From the NCBI RefSeq assembly GCF_016863175.1, contig NZ_BOOJ01000003.1:1-59439 (forward strand): a stretch of DNA of 59,439 nt, given 5' to 3'. The position numbers were made by a program, and so were the translations under genes. Positions 35,984 through 43,600 of the stretch are shown here, piece by piece. Source of the stretch: Paraplanobispora siamensis (lineage in GTDB: Bacteria; Actinomycetota; Actinomycetes; Streptosporangiales; Streptosporangiaceae). The notes under the pieces were generated by a model. The model had not been told where the DNA came from, searched no databases, and saw nothing but the letters and a program-made list of their open reading frames with translations. How positions within the stretch are numbered: the stretch's first letter is position 1; each line of letters opens with the position of its first letter.

Positions 35984-36021
35984 GAAGGCGGGCACGCCCC
36001 GGAAGGGGCGTGCCCGCCTTC
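35984..36021. terminator. Bidirectional terminator between lacI and the TPM-like gene
   Basis: GAAGGCGGGCACGCCCC (35984-36000), a GGAA loop and GGGGCGTGCCCGCCTTC (36005-36021) form a perfect 17 bp stem. AAAA at 35979-35982 gives a T-run for the minus-strand gene; the plus side has only CTTCTG. It serves two convergent genes. Confidence 0.85.
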
Positions 36022-36053
36022 TGCAGGCTTCCGGCCGTGGTGATCCGGGGTGA

Positions 36054-37418
36054 CTACCAGTCGCCTCCGCCGAAGTCTCCGCCACCGAAGTCTCCGCCGC
36101 CGAAGTCGCCCCAGCCGCCGCCGCCGAAGTCTCCGCCGCCCATGTCGCCACCGGCGTCGGACAGGCCCTCCTCGTAACCGGCGCCGTAGCCCATGCCGTA
36201 GCCGCCCATGCCCCAGCCGCCCATCATGCTGCCGAGCATGGTGCCGACGAGCATGCCGGTCATCACGTCGCCGAAGCCGCCGTAGTAGCCGTAGGCGTAG
36301 GGCTGGTAGGCCGGGCCCGCCTCGTAGTACGGGCGGGACTGACCGTTGACCATGACCTGGCGCGACTGCGGCTCGAAGCCGCGCTCGACGGCCTCGGCGT
36401 CGGCCGCGCAGGCCGGGACGTCGCGCACCGCGCCGCCGGGCGGGGCCCAGCGCACGTCGCGGGCCGAGGGGCCGTGCTGCGGGTTGAAGAAGCACGGCGG
36501 GCGCCGCTCGGGCAGCGGCTCCTTGTTGACGCGCGCCCGCACGCAGGCCAGCGCGTAGCGGCCCTCCTCCAGCGCGGTGGTCACGTTGCGCAGGTCGTCG
36601 GGCTGCTTGGCCGCGGTGAGCTCCGCCTTGGCCCGCTCGTAGGCGTCCAGCGCGCGGGTCCAGTCCTCCTGGTGGTCGCCGCCGTCGGCCAGCATCTTGA
36701 CGTCCATGTCCAGATCGGTGATCTCCTCACCGAGCTTCGTGACGTCCTCGTCGACCGTCTGCTTGACCGCGGCCAGCTCGGCGGCCTCGCGCGCCAGCCG
36801 GTCCTTCTTCTTCTTGCGGGAGTAGAGGAACAGGCCCGCGCCGCCGGCCAGGGCCAGCACCAGGATGCCGACCAGCACGCCCACGCTGGAGCCGCCCGAG
36901 GATCGGGAGCCCGGGTCGGAGACGGAGCGGCCGTTGGCGACGTCGTCGGCCAGCCGGACGAAGGTGGCGGTGCCCTCGGTCATGTTGGGCGCCCTGCTCG
37001 CCTGCCGGTAGGCCCGGTCCAGCTCCCGCTTCCAGCCCGGGACGCTGGGCCGGTAGAGCAGCTGGTCGCTGCCGTTGACGACCACGACGACGTTGTCTCC
37101 GCCGATCTGGTCGTTCAGCGACTTGAGGAACGTCGAGGCCTCGGAGCTGTTCTTGATCGACCCTGAGGGCAGGACGGCGAGGTAGACGTTCGAGGCCTCC
37201 CCGACCGCCGAGCGCATGGCGTCCACGGCGCCCTCCGGCGCACCGGTCGCGGAGTCGTAGTAGAAGCGGTCACCGCTCTGCAGATCAGAGGCGATGGGAC
37301 CGGGATCGGGAGCCGCGGCGTTCGCCGCGGGCGCGAGCATGAAGATGGCCAGCAGCCCGGCGAAGGTCGCGATGATCGCGGCACCGAGACGACCTGGCAT
37401 GGTTTGTTTGGTGGTCAC
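36054..37418 (-). CDS. TPM-like membrane protein with shared cytoplasmic domain and Gly-rich tail
   Basis: The 454-residue protein has a signal peptide (to about residue 35) and an extracellular alpha/beta domain resembling TPM (FYYDSATGAPEGAVDAMRSA ... DNVVVVVNGSD). One membrane helix (GVLVGILVLALAGGAGLFLY, about 178-197) and a basic KKKK stop-transfer follow. The cytoplasmic part begins with a helical domain (VTKLGEEITDLDMDV, EDWTRALDAYERAKAELTAA, RYALACVRARV) that matches the C-terminus of the pentapeptide protein at 10747. A Cys-containing region (PPCFFNPQHGPSARDVRWAP, VPACAADAE) follows and then a tail of GGGDFGGGDF repeats. The GTG at 37418 has AAGGAGG 9 bp upstream. The function is unknown. 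Confidence 0.82.
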   Translation of the reverse strand: MTTKQTMPGRLGAAIIATFAGLLAIFMLAPAANAAAPDPGPIASDLQSGDRFYYDSATGAPEGAVDAMRSAVGEASNVYLAVLPSGSIKNSSEASTFLKSLNDQIGGDNVVVVVNGSDQLLYRPSVPGWKRELDRAYRQASRAPNMTEGTATFVRLADDVANGRSVSDPGSRSSGGSSVGVLVGILVLALAGGAGLFLYSRKKKKDRLAREAAELAAVKQTVDEDVTKLGEEITDLDMDVKMLADGGDHQEDWTRALDAYERAKAELTAAKQPDDLRNVTTALEEGRYALACVRARVNKEPLPERRPPCFFNPQHGPSARDVRWAPPGGAVRDVPACAADAEAVERGFEPQSRQVMVNGQSRPYYEAGPAYQPYAYGYYGGFGDVMTGMLVGTMLGSMMGGWGMGGYGMGYGAGYEEGLSDAGGDMGGGDFGGGGWGDFGGGDFGGGDFGGGDW

Positions 37419-37432
37419 GGCAAAAAGCCTCC

Positions 37433-37451
37433 TTCGTCCGATTAGGACGAA
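37433..37451 (-). promoter_or_regulatory. Inverted repeat abutting the ribosome-binding site of the TPM-like gene
   Basis: TTCGTCC-GATTA-GGACGAA is a perfect 7 bp inverted repeat. On the gene's own strand its second arm runs straight into the Shine-Dalgarno (GGACGAAGGAGG), so a dimeric repressor or an RNA hairpin there could limit translation or transcription. Confidence 0.5.
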
Positions 37452-37555
37452 TGAGCGGACATGGGAGTTCCCTACTACCCGACCGTATCCCCTCAACCCT
37501 CGAATTGGCTGCCCAGCTCGGTCATCCGGGTGGAACATTCACCGCGCACCGGTGC

Positions 37556-39319
37556 TCAAGCGTCCTTGATGTCACAGATCACCGCGCCGGCGCTGACGCT
37601 CTGGCCGACCGCCGCCGTCAGGCCGGTGACCGTGCCCGCCTTGTGCGCGGTCAGCGGCTGCTCCATCTTCATCGCCTCCAGGACGACGATGGTGTCCCCG
37701 GCCGCGACGGTGTCGCCGTCGGAGGCGATGACCTTCACGATCGTGCCCTGCATCGGGCTGACCAGCGCGTCCCCGCCGGCTGCGGCCTTCTTGGCCGCTC
37801 CGCCGCGCCGCCGGGGCGCCGCCGCGGTGGCGGCGCGGGCCGGGCCCGCCGTACCGAATCCGGCGGGCAGGACGACCTCCAGCCGCTTGCCGCCCACCTC
37901 GACCGTGACCCGCTCGCGCTCGGCGGACTCCTCCGCCTGCCCGGCCTCCCCGGCGTAGGGGGCGATCGTGTTGTCGAACTCGGTCTCGATCCACCGGGTG
38001 TGCACGGAGAACGGCTCGTCCTCGCCGGCGGGGGCGAAGGCCGGGTCCTCGACGATCACCCGGTGGAAGGGCAGCACGGTCGGCATGCCGTCGACCTCGA
38101 ACTCGGCCAGCGCGCGCCGGGCGCGCTCCAGGGCCTGGCGCCGGGTGGCCCCGGTGACGATGAGCTTGGCGACCAGGGAGTCGAACTCCTGCGGCACGGT
38201 CATGCCGGTCTCGTAACCGGCGTCCAGCCGTACGCCGGGGCCGGAGGGCGTGATCATCCGGGTGATCGTGCCCGGAGCCGGCAGGAAGCCGCGGCCGGCG
38301 TCCTCGGCGTTGATCCGGAACTCCAGGGAGTGGCCGCGCAGCGCCGGGTCGCCGTAGCCGAGCTCCTCGCCCTCGGCGATCCGGAACATCTCGCGGACCA
38401 GGTCGATCCCGGCGACCTCCTCGGTGACCGGGTGCTCGACCTGAAGGCGGGTGTTGACCTCCAGGAAGGAGATCGTGCCGTCCTGGCCGACGAGGAACTC
38501 GCAGGTGCCCGCGCCGACGTAGCCGGCCTCCCTCAGGATCGCCTTGGAGCTGTCGTAGAGCAGCTCCCGCTGGGCGTCGGACAGGAACGGGGCGGGGGCC
38601 TCCTCCACCAGCTTCTGGTGGCGGCGCTGCAGGGAGCAGTCACGGGTGGAGACGACCACCACGTTGCCGTGCGCGTCGGCCAGGCACTGGGTCTCCACGT
38701 GCCGGGGCCGGTCCAGATAGCGCTCGACGAAGCACTCGCCCCGGCCGAAGGCGGTGACGGCCTCGCGGGCGGCCGACTCGTACAGGCCGGGGATCTCCTC
38801 CAGGGTGCGGGCGACCTTCAGGCCGCGCCCGCCGCCGCCGTACGCCGCCTTGATCGCGATGGGCAGGCCGTGCTCGGCGGCGAAGGCGACGACCTCCTCC
38901 GCGCCCGACACGGGGTCCTTGGTGCCCGCGACCAGCGGCGCGCCCACCTTCTGCGCGATGTGCCGGGCCTGGACCTTGTCGCCGAGCGCGGTGATCGCGG
39001 AGGGCGGCGGGCCGATCCAGGTCAGGCCGGCGTCGATCACGGCCTGGGCGAACTCCGCGTTCTCGGCGAGGAAGCCGTAGCCGGGGTGGACCGCGTCGGC
39101 CCCGGTCTCCGCGGCGATCCGCAGCAGTTTGGCGATGTCGAGGTAGGTCTCGGCCGGCGTCCGGCCCGCCAGGGCGTGCGCCTCGTCCGCGACGCGGACG
39201 TGGAGGGCGTCCAGGTCCTGGTCGGAATAGACCGCGACGCTGGCCAGCCCGGCGTCCTTGCAGGCGCGGGCGATCCGCACGGCGATCTCACCACGGTTGG
39301 CGATAAGGACCTTCTGCAC
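37556..39319 (-). CDS. Acyl-CoA carboxylase alpha subunit (biotin carboxylase plus biotin carrier)
   Basis: The 587-residue protein has biotin carboxylase at residues 1-450: [21 protein letters not shown], the ATP-grasp loop [14 protein letters not shown], and [16 protein letters not shown]. The Ala/Arg-rich linker leads to the biotin carrier domain with the biotinylation motif EAMKMEQ near residue 550. It carboxylates biotin for a partner beta subunit (acetyl-/propionyl- or longer acyl-CoA), which is not in this window. Length and layout match actinobacterial AccA2/AccA3. The GTG at 39319 was chosen because the conserved KVLIANRG starts two residues later and AAGGGATCC lies upstream. Confidence 0.95.
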   Translation of the reverse strand: MQKVLIANRGEIAVRIARACKDAGLASVAVYSDQDLDALHVRVADEAHALAGRTPAETYLDIAKLLRIAAETGADAVHPGYGFLAENAEFAQAVIDAGLTWIGPPPSAITALGDKVQARHIAQKVGAPLVAGTKDPVSGAEEVVAFAAEHGLPIAIKAAYGGGGRGLKVARTLEEIPGLYESAAREAVTAFGRGECFVERYLDRPRHVETQCLADAHGNVVVVSTRDCSLQRRHQKLVEEAPAPFLSDAQRELLYDSSKAILREAGYVGAGTCEFLVGQDGTISFLEVNTRLQVEHPVTEEVAGIDLVREMFRIAEGEELGYGDPALRGHSLEFRINAEDAGRGFLPAPGTITRMITPSGPGVRLDAGYETGMTVPQEFDSLVAKLIVTGATRRQALERARRALAEFEVDGMPTVLPFHRVIVEDPAFAPAGEDEPFSVHTRWIETEFDNTIAPYAGEAGQAEESAERERVTVEVGGKRLEVVLPAGFGTAGPARAATAAAPRRRGGAAKKAAAGGDALVSPMQGTIVKVIASDGDTVAAGDTIVVLEAMKMEQPLTAHKAGTVTGLTAAVGQSVSAGAVICDIKDA

Positions 39320-39411
39320 CGACGTGGATCCCTTCAGTACGGCGAACATGGGGGCTGGCGGGCCTCCACCGGAGTGTAAGCGTCATCTGATCACCAGGTC
39401 TCCCTGGGGGT

Positions 39412-40146
39412 CTACCTGCCCAGGTAGGCGCCACCGTTGACATGGACGACCTGTCCGGTGAGGTGGCGGGCCTCGGGGGAGGAGAGGAACCTGACGGTCT
39501 GGGCCACGTCGTCGGGCGTGCCGGCGCGGCCGTTCCTGGTGCTCTCGACCCGGCGCCGCACGCCCTCCTCGGTGAGGCGGCCCCGGAAGAACTCGGTGTC
39601 CACGATCAGGCCGGGGGAGACCACGTTGGCGGTGATGCCGCGGGGGCCCAGCTCGGCCGCCAGGTCGGCGGTCCAGGCCTCCAGCGCCGCCTTCGCCGCG
39701 CCGTACGAACCCGAGCCGGTGCCCCTGGCCGCGATCGAGCCGATCATGACGATCCTGCCGTGGTCGGGCATGCGGGGGACCAGCGCCGTGGTGACCAGGA
39801 CGGCCGACAGCAGATTGGCGTTGAGGTTGGCCCACCAGCCCTCGGCCACGTCCATGAGGTCGTCGTCGGCGACCGGGCGGTCCAGGTTGGTGTTGCCGCC
39901 CGCGTTGTTGACCAGCACGTCCACCCGGGCGGGCAGCCTGTCCAGGGACTCGCCCACGGCGACGGGATTGGCCGCGTTGAACGCGACGTAGGCGGTGCGG
40001 GCCGGGTCGCCCAGCCGGTCGCAGGCCTCCTTGAGCACCTGCTCGCGCCGTCCGGTGACGGTGACCCGGTCACCCTGGGCGACGAACGCCGCCGCGACCG
40101 CGTATCCGATCCCGGTGCCGCCACCGGTCACTACGATTTCCCGCAT
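39412..40146 (-). CDS. Short-chain dehydrogenase/reductase (SDR)
   Basis: The 244-residue Rossmann protein has the cofactor motif TGGGTGIG (residues 8-15), NNAG (near 83), a catalytic Ser in MIGSIAA and the YGAAK dyad (SYGAAKAAL near 143). VSPGLIVDTEF and the C-terminal GQVVHVNGGAYLGR are typical of FabG-like SDRs. The substrate is unknown. The cofactor pocket has Arg33/34 (VTGRREQ), which suggests NADP(H). It is transcribed in the same direction as the carboxylase subunit, 92 bp upstream of its start. Confidence 0.92.
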   Translation of the reverse strand: MREIVVTGGGTGIGYAVAAAFVAQGDRVTVTGRREQVLKEACDRLGDPARTAYVAFNAANPVAVGESLDRLPARVDVLVNNAGGNTNLDRPVADDDLMDVAEGWWANLNANLLSAVLVTTALVPRMPDHGRIVMIGSIAARGTGSGSYGAAKAALEAWTADLAAELGPRGITANVVSPGLIVDTEFFRGRLTEEGVRRRVESTRNGRAGTPDDVAQTVRFLSSPEARHLTGQVVHVNGGAYLGR

Positions 40147-40213
40147 TGGACGCAGCCCTTTCCGTACGGACAAATCCATAAAAGGAGCAACGATATCTAG
40201 CGGGGACCATAGC

Positions 40214-40256
40214 CGATAGGTATAACGCAGATGACAGCGGATCCGTACACCTATCG
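40214..40256 (+). promoter_or_regulatory. Promoter region of the WXG100 gene with 8 bp inverted repeat
   Basis: CGATAGGT (40214-40221) and ACCTATCG (40249-40256) are a perfect inverted repeat with a 27 bp spacer. TATAAC (40221-40226) within it could be a -10 box. The site lies about 50 bp upstream of the WXG100 start and may be an operator. Confidence 0.45.
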
Positions 40257-40303
40257 TGAGTGCGTTTGGCGCCCCCCTGACACCGACTCTGAAGGAGACG
40301 GGC

Positions 40304-40576
40304 ATGAGCCAGAACTTGCTCGGCGGCAACCCTGCGGAAATGCAGCAGATGGCCACCCAGTTCACTCAGCAGGCCGATCAGGTGCGGGCCACGATGGCGG
40401 CCCTGGACCGTGAGGCCGCCAAGGTCGGCACGGCCTGGACGGGCCCCGGCGCCCAGCGTTTCGGTGAGGCCTGGCAGAACTACCGCACCGCCTTCCAGCG
40501 CATGGCCGAGGAGCTCACCGAGGCCGCACGGGTCATCAACACCTATCGCGGCAACATCGAGTCGGCCACTCGCTGA
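40304..40576 (+). CDS. WXG100-family secreted protein (EsxA/B-like)
   Basis: The 90-residue all-helical protein has the WXG turn in the middle (GTAWTGPGAQRFGEAWQNYR, W45-T-G) between two amphipathic helices, the hairpin of type VII substrates. The ATG at 40304 has GAAGGAG 8 bp upstream. It lacks a clear YxxxD/E export tail (it ends TYRGNIESATR). It converges with the EccC-like ATPase 102 bp away, its probable export motor. Only a single Esx gene is here, so a homodimer is likely. Confidence 0.93.
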   Translation: MSQNLLGGNPAEMQQMATQFTQQADQVRATMAALDREAAKVGTAWTGPGAQRFGEAWQNYRTAFQRMAEELTEAARVINTYRGNIESATR

Positions 40577-40652
40577 CGGCCGGTCCCGAGCGCCCCTTCC
40601 CGCCGGGTTTTTCCGTCCCGCCGGATATGGGGCGCTTCCTCATGCCCTGACA

Positions 40653-40689
40653 AGCCCGTCACGGCATCGATGAGCCCGTTACGGCATCG
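40653..40689. repeat. Duplication of the EccC gene end including its stop codon
   Basis: AGCCCGTCACGGCATCG (40653-40669) and AGCCCGTTACGGCATCG (40673-40689) repeat with a 20 bp period. On the minus strand the second copy holds the real stop TAA and the first copy a TGA downstream. The rest of the gap 40577-40652 has only a weak 8 bp stem (40589/40636). Confidence 0.8.
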
Positions 40690-43600
40690 CGCTCTGGACC
40701 GGGGTGACGGTGCCCAGGGTGACCAGCAGGCCCCGGCCCGGGGGACCGCCGACCGCGCCCCGCGGCAGCCGTACGGTGAACAGGTCGCCGTCGGCGGGGC
40801 TCTGCACCGACAGCAGCAGGCCGGTGCGGGACTTGCGGGCCTCGGCGGTGAAGCCCCGATAGGCGGTGGTCAGGTCGCCGGTGGTGCCGCCGACGATGAG
40901 TCCGTGCTCGCCGTCGCGGCCGGTCCGCAGCACCCGCTCCAGGGCCGTGCCGAGCGGGGAGTCGGCGGAGACCAGCTCGGCGTCGTCGACGATCACGACG
41001 TAGCGCTCCTGGCCGGCCACGGCCCCGTCCAGGTCGCCGGCGGAGTCGAGCACGGCCAGCACGCCGGGCTCGTCGACCAGCGTGCACAGGGGGCTGCGCC
41101 GCGGGGTCACCAGGACCACGGGGGTGCCGTGCGAGAGCAGGGAGCGGGCGGCCGTCAGCAGGACCGACGAGCGGCCCGAGCGCGGCGGGCCCGCCACGAC
41201 CGCGCCGGGACCCTGGGAGAGCAGGTCGACGCCGAGCGGGGCCAGCGCGTCGCCCCCGGCGCCGAGCAGCGCCCACAGGGGTGAGGGGGGCTCGAAGGAC
41301 GGCGCCAGCGCCATCGCCTGGGCGGCGGTGATCCGCATCGGCAGCGGGTCCACCCGCAGCGGCGGCTCCCCGTCCCAGATCCACCCGGCGGGTTCCGCCA
41401 CGTCCCGCCCGCCCGGGACGTCCCGGGCGCTCACGGTTTCCTCGGCCGGGGCGTCCGGCACGGTCCCCGGGAACCTGGCGGGCACCGTACGGGCCAGCGA
41501 CTGCAGGGCGGAGACCTGGGCCGGTCCGGCGGGGTCGTCGTCGAGCAGGGCGATCTGGCTCTCGGTCAGGCCGTGCTCCCCCAGGGACAGGGCCCGGCCG
41601 GGAACCAGGACGGAGGGCAGGTCCTTGACGGGCAGCCCGGCCAGCCCGTAGTCGGCGGGGTCGGCCAGGCGCAGGATCAGCCGGTCCTCGAAGACCGTGG
41701 AGATCTGCCCGATCAGCGCGGACCGGTCGCCGGTCACCACGGCCCGCAGGCCCACCGCCGGGCCCTCCCGCAGCAGCTGCATCAGCGAGTCGACCAGCCG
41801 CCCGTAGTCGTAGCCCTCGAACGCGGCGACGAACCCCTCCCACCGGTCGAGCATCAGCACCAGCCAGGGCGGTCGCGGCCCGGTGCCGTGGGCGCGCAGC
41901 TCGGCCAGGGAGGCGTGGCCCGCCTCGGCCAGCAGCTGCTGGCGCCGTCCCACCTCGGCCCGCAGCCGGGCCAGCAGGCGCTCCACCCGGTCGAGCTGGT
42001 CGCGGGTCACGACGGCGCCGCAGTGCGGCATCGCCACCAGCGGGAGCATCGCCCCCGACCCGCAGTCGATCACATGCAGGTGCACGTCCTGGGGGGAGAC
42101 GTTCGCGGCGATCGCCCCCGCCAGCGTGCGCAGCGCGGTGGACCGCCCGCTGCGCGCCGCCCCGGCCAGCAGCAGGTGCCCGCCGTGCGCCAGGTCCAGC
42201 GTCAGCGACCGGCGGTCCTGCGCCCACGGCAGGTCGGTCACGCCGAACGCCAGCGGAGGGACCTCCTCACCGCCCGCCCGGTACGGCGCGGCCCAGCCGG
42301 ACAGGCCGGTCCCCGGACGCGGCGTGGCGCCGTGCGGGGACCCGCCCGGCGGGTGCGGCGCCGCCCTGTGCGAGGACTCGTCCGCCGGATGCGGCGCCGC
42401 CCTGTGCGAGGACTCGTCCGCCGGGCGCGGTGTGGTCCTGCGCGGGGATCCGCCCGAGCGGTACGGCGCCGCGCGCCTCGGCCCGTCCCCGGCGGAGGGA
42501 GGCGGGGAGAGCCCGGGGAGGCCGGGCAGGACCACGAGGCCGGGCAGCGGGTCGAGCCAGGGGCTCGGCCGACGCGCGATCCCCGCCGTCCGGGCCGCCT
42601 CGGCCAGGGCGTCGGCGAGCAGGGACAGGTCGGTGACGGGGGAGCCGTCCATCCCCGCCTCCTGCGCGGTGAGCGGATGCCCCAGGTCACGCCAGCCCAG
42701 CTCGGTCACCCTGGCCCTGGCCTCGGCCCGCTCGCCGGGGCCGCGCCCGCCGATGCGCGCGGTCTGCACCGCCGTGGCCGCCCCCGCGCCCGACTTCACG
42801 TAGCACCGGCCGGGGGCGGACTTGGGGATGTGCGCGGCGTCCGGCCGGTCGATGACGTCGGTGGACTCGGAGGACTCGGTGACCCGCAGCGCGATCCGCA
42901 GGGAGGTGTTGGCCTGGATGTCGGCGGTCACCACGCCGCCGGGCCGCTGGGTGGCCAGGATCAGGTGGATGCCCAGGGAGCGTCCCCGGCGGGCGATGTC
43001 GACCAGGCCGGTCATGAAGTCGGGCAGCTCGCTGACCATCGCCGCGAACTCGTCGATCACCAGCACCAGCCGGGGCAGCGGCCCGAGCGGCTCGCCCCGC
43101 CCCCGCAGCGGGGTGACCGGCGAGGACCCGCCCGCGACCAGCAGGTCCCTGGAGGCGCGGGCCCGCTGGGCGTCGCGCAGCTCGTGGTAGTCCTCGACGT
43201 CCTTGGCCCCGGCCGCCAGCAGCAGCCGCTCCCTGCGCCGGATCTCGGCGGCCAGGGAGGCCAGGGCCCGCCGGGTCAGGTGGCCGTCCAGGTCGCTGAC
43301 CATGCCGACGGTGTGCGGCAGCCGTACGCACTCCTTGAAGGCCGCCCCGCCCTTGTAGTCGATCAGCACGAACGTCATCTCGTCCGGCCGGTTGGCCACC
43401 GCGAGCGAGCAGATCAGCGTCTGCAGCAGCTCGGACTTGCCCGCGCCCGTGGTGCCCGCGATGAGCGCGTGCGGCCCGTCGGTGCGCAGGTCGACGGAGA
43501 ACGGCCCGTCCGGGCCGGCCCCGATCACGGCCTCGGTGGACCGGCCCCACCGGGCGGCCACGGCCGCGGCCGAGGGGGCGGGCAGCCGCAGCAGGTCCAG

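Noticed and set aside
42282-42497. CRISPR-like periodic array in the eccC gene
   Set aside because: The repeat is contiguous, in frame and has no unique spacers. It encodes a protein linker.
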